From Terriglobia bacterium (GTDB lineage Bacteria > Acidobacteriota > Terriglobia > Terriglobales > Acidobacteriaceae), in the NCBI GenBank assembly GCA_020072585.1, contig JAIQGL010000028.1:1-64000 (forward strand): a stretch of 64,000 nt of DNA, given 5' to 3'. This document shows, in pieces, positions 44,583 to 53,725 of this stretch; position 1 is the first letter of the stretch, and each line of letters starts with the position of its first letter. The translations under genes were made by a program, and so were the position numbers. A model generated the notes under the pieces. It saw only the letters and a program-made list of their open reading frames with translations, was not told where the DNA came from and searched no databases.

Positions 44583-44960
44583 ATGAAGAAAAACCATTCC
44601 CTTTTCTTGAAAAACCATTCCCTTTTCTTATTGACATTCATTTTCCTGATATTGGCAATCGGATGCCGAAGCCAGTCCGCCTCCTCTGTTCCTCGTGTTA
44701 AGGTGGTGATGAAGAAGTACAGCATTGAGCCGGCAATCATTCGCGTAAAAGCCGGTCAGACCACTGAGTTAGAGGTCTCAACAGCGGATGTCCAGCATGG
44801 CTTTGACGTGCCTGACATGGGCATTAAAGAGCCAGTTCGTGCGGGACAGCCCACCATCATTACCTTAAAGTCTCCGCCCAAGGGCGAATACAAGGTGGTC
44901 TGCGGCATTGTTTGCGGCCCTCACCATGACGATATGGTGGCCAAACTGGTGGTGGAATAA
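44583..44960 (+). CDS. CuA-type cupredoxin lipoprotein
   Basis: A 125-residue lipoprotein (lipobox LAIGC, Cys28) with a single cupredoxin domain like cytochrome oxidase subunit II. The ligand set is complete: His72 in DVQHGFDV and CGIVCGPHHDDM giving Cys107, Cys111, His115 and Met118, with Ile109 where COX2 uses a Glu backbone carbonyl. It has no TM hairpin or oxidase neighbours, so it is probably a copper or electron carrier (compare NosZ/COX2-like stand-alone CuA proteins). The signal peptide contains a perfect 21-bp tandem duplication. Confidence 0.85.
   Translation: MKKNHSLFLKNHSLFLLTFIFLILAIGCRSQSASSVPRVKVVMKKYSIEPAIIRVKAGQTTELEVSTADVQHGFDVPDMGIKEPVRAGQPTIITLKSPPKGEYKVVCGIVCGPHHDDMVAKLVVE
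44588..44629 (+). repeat. perfect 21-bp tandem duplication in a signal peptide
   Basis: Bases 44588-44608 and 44609-44629 are identical and encode two copies of KNHSLFL near the N-terminus of the CuA lipoprotein. Exact identity suggests a recent or variable event. Confidence 0.95.
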
Positions 44961-45056
44961 GCCGCTGGTCAGCTGGCCTTGGGCTGGTTAGGCTTTTTCA
45001 GTATGTACTGGTAACGACTAAGTTACTACAGGCATAGACTTCAGTAGTCTCACGGG

Positions 45057-45084
45057 TTGATACTGACTGTTTAGCCCTTATAAT
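45057..45084 (+). promoter_or_regulatory. sigma70 promoter of the GAF-domain gene
   Basis: TTGATA (45057-45062), 16 bp, TATAAT (45079-45084). The ATG at 45095 lies 10 bases further, so the leader is only a few bases long. Confidence 0.7.
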
Positions 45085-45094
45085 CACGCCAGGA

Positions 45095-46072
45095 ATGCCA
45101 CGTCCGACTGAAATCCAGAACATTATTGAAGAGGCGGTTGCCGAGGTGTTTGACGCAGCCCTGCCCCGGCTGCGCGCTGAGATCGTACGCCGCGCCGTGG
45201 AGGTGCTGGAGCTGATGGCGCCCGCTCCGGGCTCTTCTCCCAGTGATCTTCTGAACGCCGCTTCAGCCACCATTCATGATTCCGCCACGCAAGCTGAGAT
45301 ACTTCGCCATCTGTTGGAAGGCGAAGCGCGCTTTGCCGGACGCGTCGCCTTGTTTGTAGTCAAAGGCGCCGCAGTGAACGGCTGGCAGGGAATTGGTTTT
45401 GACGATAATGAGGCCATCAAAACTCTAAGCCTGAATACCGGCTCCGGGCTGGTCGGGAAGGCGATACAGGGCCGCAATCCTGCGGGCGGCCCAACACAGG
45501 AGTTCGATCCCGGCTTCATTCACACAGTAAAGGCTCCAGCAGACGATCAATGTCTGGTTCTGCCCCTGGTGGTGAAAGACAAAGTTGCTGCGGTTATCTA
45601 TGCCGATGGCGGCACGGCCCAGGGCGGCACTCTGGATGCCTCGGGGCTGCAAGCGCTGACTCGTTTCGCAGCAGTCTGGCTCGAACTGACGGCAATGCGT
45701 AAGGCCGGTGGCGTGGCGGCAGAAGAAGCACCCACAGCCCAGCCGGCAGCGGCCGTGGCTGCGGCGCCAGCGATGGCGCCGGCGGCAGCAGCACCTGCTA
45801 CAGAAGAAGACGAGCTGCATAAGAAGGCCCGCCGCTTCGCTAAACTGCTGGTGGAAGAAATTAGGCTGTACAATCAACCTAAGGTGGATGAGGGCAGACA
45901 GCAGAAAGACCTTTACGAACGCTTGAAGGTGGACATTGAGAAGAGCCGGGCCACGTATGACAAGCGTTATGCCGAGTCTGCCGTCGCATCCGCCAATTAT
46001 TTTACGCAGGAATTAATCAGGATTCTGGCGGATAATGACATTTCGCTCATGGGTGCGGGTTTTCCGCGATAG
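45095..46072 (+). CDS. GAF-domain protein
   Basis: A 325-residue protein. An N-terminal helical part (IQNIIEEAVAEVFDAALPRL) leads to a GAF-like domain at about residues 60-205 (FAGRVALFVVKGAAVNGWQGIGF, LNTGSGLVGKAIQGRNPAG, QCLVLPLVVKDKVAAVIYADGG). An Ala/Pro-rich linker follows, and a C-terminal helical region (KARRFAKLLVEEIRLYNQPKV) ends near LADNDISLMGAGFPR. No output domain such as a kinase or cyclase is seen; the C-terminal helices may bind a partner. The Slt-type gene starts at the next base. Confidence 0.75.
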   Translation: MPRPTEIQNIIEEAVAEVFDAALPRLRAEIVRRAVEVLELMAPAPGSSPSDLLNAASATIHDSATQAEILRHLLEGEARFAGRVALFVVKGAAVNGWQGIGFDDNEAIKTLSLNTGSGLVGKAIQGRNPAGGPTQEFDPGFIHTVKAPADDQCLVLPLVVKDKVAAVIYADGGTAQGGTLDASGLQALTRFAAVWLELTAMRKAGGVAAEEAPTAQPAAAVAAAPAMAPAAAAPATEEDELHKKARRFAKLLVEEIRLYNQPKVDEGRQQKDLYERLKVDIEKSRATYDKRYAESAVASANYFTQELIRILADNDISLMGAGFPR

Positions 46073-48349
46073 TTGAAATCAGTGCTGCTCAGACGTTTTT
46101 TACTCTCTCTCTTCGTGATTCTGGTGTCATTGCGGGCGGTCTCCTCCGGCCAGACATCCAGAAAGCCAGCCCCTTCCGCCAAGGCAAAGAAGGCCGCGCC
46201 CGCGTCCGCGCAAAAAAAGGCCGCGGCCACGCGCAAGCTGGGCCATATCAAGCGCGCGTTCGTCGCTTCTTCTGATCTGCGGCCCATGGCGCAGCAGCTT
46301 CTAGAGAACCGTTCGCCGCAGGCATACGCCGGAGTGGAAGCTTACGCGCGCAAGCACGCCAATGATGATGCGGGGCCGCTTGCCTGGCTGGTGATCGGCT
46401 ACGCGCATTACGTCGATAAAGACTATGTGAGCGCAAGATCATCGTGGGACCGGGCTAAACCGCTGGACCCCCTGTTGGGCGATTACCTTGACTATCTGCA
46501 GGCAGCAGCCTATCAGGGTGAGGGCAATTCCGCCGCGGTCTTGCAGACGCTTGAAGGTTTTGAGCAGAAATACCCGGATTCACTTCAGTCGCACGATGTA
46601 GCCATGCTGTATGCCGGCGCGCTGATGGCAACCAATGCTCCACAACGCGCGGCGGCGTATCTGGAGAAGCATCGCCAGCCCGTGAAAGCGGACATCGAAA
46701 TCACGCTGGCACGTGCCTATCTGGCTGCGGGAGACAAAGGCAAAGCGTCCGACATATTTCACAAGCTTTACTTTGAAATGCCCACCAGCGCTGAAGCGGA
46801 AGCGGCGGCAATCGAGTTGCGGAATCTGGGTGAGATGCAGCCTGCCGGAAGTTTTGATCAGCGGCATACGCGCGCAGCGCTGCTGACCAAAGCAAGGCGC
46901 TACCAGGATGCGCTCAACGAACTTAGCCCATTGGTGGAGCAGGCCCCGCCGGACAAGATGCTTGACCTGCAAGTTGAATTTGCGGCGGCGCTCTATCGCG
47001 TCCACAAGCGTGACGACGCGCAGCATTTGTTTGAGAGCATTGCGCAGAACCAGGCGGCAAGCGTTGACGCGAAAGCACAGGCGCTATACTTTCTAGCGGA
47101 GCTCGCCCGCGAAAAGGATGACGGGCAAAAGAACCGTGATTACGTTGCGCAGCTGCGCACGCTGGCCCCGGACAGCCCATGGATGACGGAAGCATTGGTT
47201 TCCGCCGGAAATATGTACATGCTGCGCCGCGATTATGCAATGGCGGTGCCGTTCTATGCGGAGATCTATCAGCGGCAGAAAAATGGCAGCCTCTCACCCT
47301 ACCTACACTGGAAGACGGCGTGGCTGACGTATCGCATGGGCAAGAGAGAGGACGCCCGGCGGCTGTTTGAAGAGCAGCTTGAGATATATCCCAACTCGCC
47401 GGAAGTTTCCGCGGCAATCTACTGGCTGGGACGCATGGCTGAGGATGACGGTAATAAGCCTCTGGCCCGCGCTTACTTTCAAAAGTTGGAGGAAAACTAC
47501 CGCTACTTCTATTATGCGAACCTGGCCCGCAGCCGCATGACCAATCTGGGGACAGAAGTAGTGGATCCGCCAGCACTGGACAAGCTTCCCCGGCTGGCCG
47601 CGCCGCCCCATGACTGGGACCTGCCCGCCGATAATGTGCGCGCCCAAAAGGCCCAGCTTCTGGCGAATGCCGCGCTCTACGAATTTGCCGTGACGGAGAT
47701 GCAGGCGGCCAGCGCCGGGTCGCCTCCGTGGGAAGCAAAGTCAGTGGCTGAGATTTACGGCGAACAGGGCAGCTACATTCGTGCCATAGAAACACTCAAG
47801 CGCGCCGTCCCCGGATACTTTACCGCGGAGATACCACAGATTCCGCGGCCGGTGTGGGAAGGGCTTTTTCCGCGGCCTTTCTGGGACGAGCTGAAGCGGG
47901 ATGCGGCGGCAAACCATCTTGATCCACATCTTGTCGCGTCACTGATACGGCAGGAATCAGAATTCAATCCTTCCGCCATCTCTCACGCCAACGCCATGGG
48001 GCTGATGCAACTGCTGCCGAGCGTGGGCAAAGGGCTGGCCAAAGAGATGAAGATCAGGCATTTCTCTCCTGATGACTTGCTGGTGGCCAACACTAATCTG
48101 CAACTGGGAACGCGTTATTTCAAACGCATGGTGGACCACTATGACGGCCAGGTGGAATACGCGCTGGCCGCGTATAACGCTGGCGAAGACCGCGTGGACG
48201 ACTGGCGCAAGAATGGCCAGTTCAAAGACATTGAAGAGTTTGTGGAATCGATTCCATTCCGCGAGACGCGCGAATACGTCCAGGCCATCATGCGCAACGC
48301 GATTATCTACAAGCTTCTGTATGCGAAAGAGCTGGCTTCCAACCATTAG
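46073..48349 (+). CDS. slt: Slt70-like lytic transglycosylase
   Basis: A 758-residue periplasmic enzyme with TTG start at 46073 (a GTG at 46082 is an alternative), a signal peptide (FLLSLFVILVSLRAVSSG), a long TPR-like superhelix of about 550 residues and a C-terminal SLT domain. The catalytic Glu is in LIRQESEFNPSAISHANAMG; MGLMQLLP, YALAAYNAGEDRVDDW and FRETREYVQAIMRN complete the family pattern. It cuts peptidoglycan strands to anhydro-MurNAc products, the substrates of the nagZ-anmK pathway found elsewhere in this window. Confidence 0.93.
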   Translation: MKSVLLRRFLLSLFVILVSLRAVSSGQTSRKPAPSAKAKKAAPASAQKKAAATRKLGHIKRAFVASSDLRPMAQQLLENRSPQAYAGVEAYARKHANDDAGPLAWLVIGYAHYVDKDYVSARSSWDRAKPLDPLLGDYLDYLQAAAYQGEGNSAAVLQTLEGFEQKYPDSLQSHDVAMLYAGALMATNAPQRAAAYLEKHRQPVKADIEITLARAYLAAGDKGKASDIFHKLYFEMPTSAEAEAAAIELRNLGEMQPAGSFDQRHTRAALLTKARRYQDALNELSPLVEQAPPDKMLDLQVEFAAALYRVHKRDDAQHLFESIAQNQAASVDAKAQALYFLAELAREKDDGQKNRDYVAQLRTLAPDSPWMTEALVSAGNMYMLRRDYAMAVPFYAEIYQRQKNGSLSPYLHWKTAWLTYRMGKREDARRLFEEQLEIYPNSPEVSAAIYWLGRMAEDDGNKPLARAYFQKLEENYRYFYYANLARSRMTNLGTEVVDPPALDKLPRLAAPPHDWDLPADNVRAQKAQLLANAALYEFAVTEMQAASAGSPPWEAKSVAEIYGEQGSYIRAIETLKRAVPGYFTAEIPQIPRPVWEGLFPRPFWDELKRDAAANHLDPHLVASLIRQESEFNPSAISHANAMGLMQLLPSVGKGLAKEMKIRHFSPDDLLVANTNLQLGTRYFKRMVDHYDGQVEYALAAYNAGEDRVDDWRKNGQFKDIEEFVESIPFRETREYVQAIMRNAIIYKLLYAKELASNH

Positions 48350-48383
48350 CTCTTGAGCAAATAACACCCAATGTTTCCAGTGC

Positions 48384-48869
48384 TCAACCGTTCGCGTGGG
48401 CCCGGGATTCTTTATGCAGCATGCGGACCAGGAGCAGTAATGCGCCCACCACAATGGCGCTATCGGCAACATTGAAAGGCGGCCAGTGATGCACGCCGAT
48501 ATAGAAATCCAGAAAGTCCGTGACCTTGCCGTCAGTCAGCCGGTCCCACAGATTGCCCAGAGCGCCGCCCAGGATCAGGGACAGGGCCAGAGTGCTGCCG
48601 TTAAATACGAAGCGGTCTTTCCACAGCAGTAGAGCAACCACGACCAGGGCTGCCAAGGAAAATGCGATCAGGAGTGCCGTCTTGAAAGGAGAGGTGGATT
48701 CGGCAAAGAGGCTGAAGGCCGCGCCGGGATTTTCCAGGTGCGTGAGGCGAAAGAAGCCGGGCACGATGGAGAAAGCGTCTTCCAGGGCGATGGTTTGCAC
48801 AATGGCCCACTTGGTAATGCGGTCCAGAAAAAGAACGGCGGTTGCGATCAGAAGATGGCGCTTGAGCAT
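48384..48869 (-). CDS. lspA: signal peptidase II, copy 1
   Basis: A 161-residue membrane protease that cleaves prolipoproteins. Four membrane segments, NPGAAFSLFAES, GGALGNLWDRLTDGKVTDFLD with the first catalytic Asp region and FNVADSAIVVGA with the second. It lies 8 bp after a second lspA gene, downstream of ileS. The usual order is ileS-lspA with one copy. Confidence 0.93.
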   Translation of the reverse strand: MLKRHLLIATAVLFLDRITKWAIVQTIALEDAFSIVPGFFRLTHLENPGAAFSLFAESTSPFKTALLIAFSLAALVVVALLLWKDRFVFNGSTLALSLILGGALGNLWDRLTDGKVTDFLDFYIGVHHWPPFNVADSAIVVGALLLLVRMLHKESRAHANG

Positions 48870-48877
48870 GGCGGGGC

Positions 48878-49378
48878 TTACTGGCTGACCACTTTCTCTT
48901 CCTGTTTCTCTTCCTGTGGGGCCAGGAATATCTCACTCAGCAGAAGAAGCGCGCCCACCACGATGGCGCTGTCTGCAATATTAAACGCGGGCCAATGATG
49001 GGAGCCGACATAGAAGTCCAGAAAGTCAATGACGCGCCCGCTGGTCACACGGTCCCAGAGATTGCCCAGTGCGCCTCCAAAGACCAGAGAGAGTGCGATG
49101 GCGGTGGCATTCAACGCATTGCCGTTCTTCCACAGCAGAGCGGAAACGACGGCCAGCGCAGCCAGTGAAAACAGGACGAGCATGCCCACCTTCCATTCAA
49201 AGGATGACTCGGCGAATAGGCCGAAGGCCGCGCCCTGGTTCTGTACATGGGTCAGCCGGAACATGCCGGGAATCACATCCACGCTGTCATGCAGCGTGAT
49301 CTTCTGCGCCACCAGCCACTTCGTTATCCGGTCACAGAGGAGGATCAGGCTGGCGATCATGATGTGGTACTTCCGCAT
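48878..49378 (-). CDS. lspA: signal peptidase II, copy 2
   Basis: A 166-residue paralogue from ATG 49378 (a TTG nine bases earlier is possible). It keeps the same catalytic blocks: NQGAAFGLFAES, GGALGNLWDRVTSGRVIDFLD and FNIADSAIVVGALLLL. The two proteins are clearly homologous over their whole length. The C-terminus is charged (EEKQEEKVVSQ). Gap to ileS is 54 bp, so all three genes are probably one transcript. Confidence 0.93.
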   Translation of the reverse strand: MRKYHIMIASLILLCDRITKWLVAQKITLHDSVDVIPGMFRLTHVQNQGAAFGLFAESSFEWKVGMLVLFSLAALAVVSALLWKNGNALNATAIALSLVFGGALGNLWDRVTSGRVIDFLDFYVGSHHWPAFNIADSAIVVGALLLLSEIFLAPQEEKQEEKVVSQ

Positions 49379-49432
49379 GGTGTCCAAATGACTAACCCCA
49401 AATTTGCTTTGCGGCCTTAGCCGCCAACAGCC

Positions 49433-52270
49433 TCACGCCGGCTGTTCCTGTTCAATCTCCTCCAGTGCAGCCAGGCATCGTTCACACACGGTTGGGTAGC
49501 GCTCACTTTCCCCCACATGGACCGACTGGTTCCAGCACCGTTCACATTTCCCGCCCGGGGCCTTGCTTACTTCTACGCGCAAAGGCGTGTTTCCGTTCCC
49601 TGAAGATGCGTGTTGCACGTCCACACCGGAAACAATGAGCAGGAAGCGCAGGTCATTGCGGTAGCGGTCCACCACACTGTATAGGCTCGCGGGCGTATGA
49701 ACCGTGACCACCGCTTCCTCAGACCTGCCAATCAGTTTTTCCTGGCGCGCGATCTCCAGAGCTTTCAGCGCTTCGTCCCGCACTGCCAGCAACGCCTCAA
49801 AATCAGCCCGCAACGCTTGCGCGGAAGCAGGATCAAAGGCGCCGCCGGTGATTTCTTCGGCTTTGGGAAAGTATGCCAGATGGACACTTTCCGGTCTGCC
49901 GGCAACTTTTGGCAGCGCCGACCATATTTCGTCCGCCGTAAAGGACATAATGGGCGCTACCAGCCGCACCAGGGCTTCTCCAATGCGCCACAGAGCGGTC
50001 TGGGCTGAGCGGCGAGGGCGCGAGCCAGGGACTGCGGTGTAGAGCCTGTCTTTGATGGCGGCGAAATACATGTTGCTTAAATCGACGGCGCAAAATTCGT
50101 TCACGCGGTGATAGATGCGATGAAATTCGAACCTGTCATACCATTCGCGAATTTGCCGGTTCAATTCCGCTGTGCGCAGAAGCATGTACTGGTCCAGAGG
50201 CAGCAAATCCTCAAATTTCAGCGCATGTATTGCCGGGTCAAAATCAAAGAGGTTTTGCAGGATATTCTTGAACCGGTTCCGCAGGTCCACATAATTCACG
50301 CTCACGCGCTTCATCAGGTCTTCAGAGACCGTTACATCTTCCTGAAAATCAACCGAAGCCACCCAGAGACGGATGATCTCTCCGCCCAGGCGCTTGGCGA
50401 TCTCGACTGGATCAATTCCGTTGCCCAGCGACTTGGATGTGGCCTTGCCCTGGGGATCGAGCGTCCAGCCATTCGTGGCGACAGCACGATAGGGTGAGTG
50501 GCCGCGCGTGCCCACGGCAACAAGTAGGGAAGAGTGAAACCAGCCGCGATATTGATCGCCGCCTTCCAAATAGAGATCAGCAGGCCATGGAAGTCCGGGC
50601 TCATGGCCGAGCACGGCAGCGTGGCTGGAACCGGATTCAAACCAGACGTCGATGATGTCTGTCTCTTTGCGGAATGCCGAGCCGCTGCAGCCGGCGCACT
50701 TTGTTCCGGCAGGCAGAATTTCTTTTGCGTCTTTGGTATACCAGGCGTCAGCACCTTCGCGCGCGAACAGGTCAACTACCGCACTGTGAGATTCTTTTGA
50801 CTCCAGCAGCTTGCCGCAGCCTTCACAGAAGAAGACCGCGATGGGCACACCCCAAACACGCTGGCGGGAGATACACCAGTCCGGGCGCGTGGCGATCATG
50901 TTGCTGATGCGCTCTTCACCCCACGCGGGGATCCACTTTACTTTTTTGATCTCATCGAGCGAGCGCTGGCGCAGAGTGGTGTCCTCTACAGGCGCTTCCA
51001 TGGAGATGAACCACTGCTCCGTAGCGCGGAAGATCACAGGATTATGGCAGCGCCAGCAGTGCGGATACGAGTGCTCGATCTTTGCTTCCGCCATGAGCAC
51101 GCCGCGCGCTTTCAGCAACTCGATGATCGGCTGGTTCGCCTGGAACACCGTTTTCCCGTCGTATTCAGGAAGTCCTTCCTGAAGATGGCCTGCTTCGTCT
51201 ACTTTGGTGCGCTGGTCAAGTTTGTATTTTGAGCCGGTGTAAAAATCATCGGCGCCGTGCGACGGAGCGGTATGAACCGCGCCCGTACCCTGGTCCGTGG
51301 TGACATAGTTCGCCAGCACGCCCAGAATTGACCGGTCAAGAAATGGATGCGCGAAGGTTGCGTACTCCAACTGGCGGCCGGGAAAGCGCGCTGCGACAGT
51401 TGCTCCATCGAACTTGCACGACTCGATGGTGGCTTTCGCGAGAGCGTCGGCGACGATATATAGCTCGCCGTGGTGCTCCAGCGCAACATATTCAAGATCG
51501 GGATGAAACGCTACGGCCATGGAGGCAGGGAGCGTCCAGGGTGTGGTGGTCCAGATAATGGTTGAAACTTTTTTACCGGCCAGCGCGGGATCGATCTTTG
51601 CCGGATCGCTCGTCAAACGGTATTTCACCCACACACTGGGGCTCAAGTGGTTGGAGTATTCAATCTCCGCTTCCGCCAGCGCCGTTTTGTCATGGATGCA
51701 CCAATACACCGGCCGCAGCCCTTTATAGACCGCGCCGTTTTCCATGAAGTCAAACAACTGGCGCACGATGACGGACTCGTACTGCGGAGTCATGGTCGAA
51801 TAGGGTTGTTCCCAGCGTCCAAGGATGCCGAGCCGTTTGAACTGATCGCGCTGAATGTTGAGAAATTTTTCCGCGTAGGCGCGGCATTCGCGGCGCACAG
51901 CGATGGCCGGTATCTCCAGTTTTTTGCGGCCAAGTTTTTCATCTACCTTGATTTCGATCGGCAGGCCATGGCAATCCCATCCAGGGACGTAAGGCGAATC
52001 GAATCCTGCCATGGTTTTTGATTTGACCACGAAATCTTTCAGGCATTTGTTGAGAGCATGGCCTTCATGGATCGCGCCATTGGCGTATGGAGGCCCGTCA
52101 TGCAGCACGTAACTGGGCGCGCCCCTGCGAGACTCACGAATCTTGGCGTAAATGCCCATCTTCTCCCAGCGTTCGAGCCATTTGGGCTCGTTCTGCGGCA
52201 GATTGGCCTTCATGGAGAAGTCCGTTTTAGGAAGATTCAGGGTCTTTTTGAGCTCGAGCGGCGGCCGCAT
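49433..52270 (-). CDS. ileS: isoleucyl-tRNA synthetase
   Basis: A 945-residue class I synthetase. Seen: [20 protein letters not shown] (HIGH motif as HEGH), [11 protein letters not shown], the editing domain ([16 protein letters not shown]), [17 protein letters not shown] (KMSKS motif as KATSKS), and a C-terminal zinc-finger-like CERCWN ... CERC. Length and architecture are bacterial type. It heads the ileS-lspA-lspA unit. Confidence 0.97.
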   Translation of the reverse strand: MRPPLELKKTLNLPKTDFSMKANLPQNEPKWLERWEKMGIYAKIRESRRGAPSYVLHDGPPYANGAIHEGHALNKCLKDFVVKSKTMAGFDSPYVPGWDCHGLPIEIKVDEKLGRKKLEIPAIAVRRECRAYAEKFLNIQRDQFKRLGILGRWEQPYSTMTPQYESVIVRQLFDFMENGAVYKGLRPVYWCIHDKTALAEAEIEYSNHLSPSVWVKYRLTSDPAKIDPALAGKKVSTIIWTTTPWTLPASMAVAFHPDLEYVALEHHGELYIVADALAKATIESCKFDGATVAARFPGRQLEYATFAHPFLDRSILGVLANYVTTDQGTGAVHTAPSHGADDFYTGSKYKLDQRTKVDEAGHLQEGLPEYDGKTVFQANQPIIELLKARGVLMAEAKIEHSYPHCWRCHNPVIFRATEQWFISMEAPVEDTTLRQRSLDEIKKVKWIPAWGEERISNMIATRPDWCISRQRVWGVPIAVFFCEGCGKLLESKESHSAVVDLFAREGADAWYTKDAKEILPAGTKCAGCSGSAFRKETDIIDVWFESGSSHAAVLGHEPGLPWPADLYLEGGDQYRGWFHSSLLVAVGTRGHSPYRAVATNGWTLDPQGKATSKSLGNGIDPVEIAKRLGGEIIRLWVASVDFQEDVTVSEDLMKRVSVNYVDLRNRFKNILQNLFDFDPAIHALKFEDLLPLDQYMLLRTAELNRQIREWYDRFEFHRIYHRVNEFCAVDLSNMYFAAIKDRLYTAVPGSRPRRSAQTALWRIGEALVRLVAPIMSFTADEIWSALPKVAGRPESVHLAYFPKAEEITGGAFDPASAQALRADFEALLAVRDEALKALEIARQEKLIGRSEEAVVTVHTPASLYSVVDRYRNDLRFLLIVSGVDVQHASSGNGNTPLRVEVSKAPGGKCERCWNQSVHVGESERYPTVCERCLAALEEIEQEQPA

Positions 52271-52652
52271 TTTTACTCCGAAATGGGTCTAATGCTCATT
52301 ATAAACAGTTCTGGGCCACCCTCCGCCTTGAACCCGAAAGACCAATAGACCATTCGAACTTACGTTACAGAAGACATCCGCAAACTTACCGATTCCTTAC
52401 AAAGCCTAAGGCAAAATATGAATCTAACAATTTTACGCGTCCACGTTGAATCTTTTTGAATCTAAGAGAAGACGAGGGACGAAACGTCCCACAAAAAATT
52501 CTTCTCTCACGGTGGAGTGATGCCGGGGCGAAGATGAGGCACAGAAAGTTGCGCCGCTCAATACAACTCCCACCATGATTTCCTCATCTTGGTATGAGTA
52601 AAAGCAGACCACCTGAAAGTGGCTGTGAAAAAAAGGTGTTACGGGTCGGACC
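52271..52652. other. divergent intergenic region ileS / tonB-like
   Basis: About 380 bp with no gene. It carries a hairpin GGGACG / CGTCCC at 52476-52490 followed on the plus strand by ACAAAAAA, which is the wrong polarity for a terminator of either neighbour. The region must hold the ileS promoter and that of the TonB-like gene; I cannot place either confidently. Confidence 0.5.
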
Positions 52653-53666
52653 ATGGCGAATCACGCAATCGTTCCCAATCGGTACTACGGCAAGGATGCT
52701 CCCAAGTTCAACGGCCTTCCGCAGGTGCATCAGTCGATGCTGACGTCGCTGCTCAGCAACGTCAAGGAAGCGTTATTCCCGGAAAAATTACCGCCTCTGC
52801 GACTCACTTCACGCCCGGTAAACGTGGGCGAGATCTGGAGTACCACCCGGCATAAAAAAGCGACCACCGGATCACTGACGCTGCACGCGTTTGCGATCGC
52901 GGGATTGATAGCGGTTTCCATCTGGGGCGGACGCGCCGCCTCCGTGGTGCAAGAGCCGGAGCATGTCACGCTGATTGCTCCGCCACTTTCAGATTATCAG
53001 CCGGTCATGAAACCGGCAGTTGCACCCAAGGCCCTGGCGGGCGGTGGCGGCGGCGGCAACGCGTCAAAGATTTTTGAAAGCAAAGGGCACCTGCCCAAGA
53101 TTGCTCCTGAACAGTTCACGCCTCCTACGGTTGAGATCCTGAACAACAAACCCAAGCTTGCCATAGAAGCAACCGTGGTAGCGCCACCGAACGTAAAGCT
53201 GCCGGACAGTCCCAATATGCCGAACGTGGGCAATCCAATGTCAGCCCGGGTCACCGGACCTGCTTCCAACGGAAGCGGCACGGGTGGCGGTATCGGGTCG
53301 GGCTCCAGCGGCGGTGTTGGTTCCGGCACTGGTCCTGGACATGGTCCGGGACAGGGTGGCGGCTTCGGCGGCGGCACTTACAAAGTAGGCGACATCGGCG
53401 TGACAGCACCGGTGGGAAAATTTACTCCTGAACCCGATTTCACTGAAGAAGCGCGCAAAGCCAAATACCAGGGCACGGTGATCCTTTCCGCCGTGATTGG
53501 GCCGGATGGACGGCCCCGCAATATCAGAGTGGTTCACAGCCTGGGTATGGGCCTGGATGAAAAAGCCGTGGAACGGGTAAAAACCTGGCTGTTTGAGCCG
53601 GGCAAAAAGAACGGCACACCCGTAGCAGTAGCCATGAATTTTGAGGTGGATTTCCGATTGTTTTAA
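52653..53666 (+). CDS. TonB-family energy-transducing protein
   Basis: A 337-residue protein. The N-terminal about 70 residues are cytoplasmic, followed by one membrane segment (LTLHAFAIAGLIAVSIWGG, about residues 75-93), a periplasmic linker rich in Gly/Ser/Pro, and a C-terminal TonB domain (FTPEPDFTEEARKAKYQGTV, VIGPDGRPRNIRVVHSLGMG, KTWLFEPGKKNG). The classical Pro-Lys/Pro-Glu linker is replaced by Gly-rich repeats. No exbB/exbD or receptor is adjacent. It might power the iron uptake system next door, but that is only proximity. Confidence 0.85.
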   Translation: MANHAIVPNRYYGKDAPKFNGLPQVHQSMLTSLLSNVKEALFPEKLPPLRLTSRPVNVGEIWSTTRHKKATTGSLTLHAFAIAGLIAVSIWGGRAASVVQEPEHVTLIAPPLSDYQPVMKPAVAPKALAGGGGGGNASKIFESKGHLPKIAPEQFTPPTVEILNNKPKLAIEATVVAPPNVKLPDSPNMPNVGNPMSARVTGPASNGSGTGGGIGSGSSGGVGSGTGPGHGPGQGGGFGGGTYKVGDIGVTAPVGKFTPEPDFTEEARKAKYQGTVILSAVIGPDGRPRNIRVVHSLGMGLDEKAVERVKTWLFEPGKKNGTPVAVAMNFEVDFRLF

Positions 53667-53689
53667 CCGCGTTTATCCACACACTTGAG

Positions 53690-53725
53690 AAGGAGAGGAG
53701 AACCTGCCTCTCCTTTTTGGTTTTT
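53690..53725 (+). terminator. terminator after TonB-like gene
   Basis: AGGAGAGG (53691-53698) pairs with CCTCTCCT (53707-53714), followed by TTTTGGTTTTT. It separates the convergent TonB-like gene and the iron operon. Confidence 0.85.

Noticed and set aside
46923-47795. 290-residue open frame antisense to the slt gene
   Set aside because: Pro/Arg/Cys-rich shadow of a recognisable transglycosylase; no start context.
52476-52490. Hairpin as terminator upstream of the TonB-like gene
   Set aside because: The T run is missing in the direction of either neighbouring gene's end; no gene ends here.
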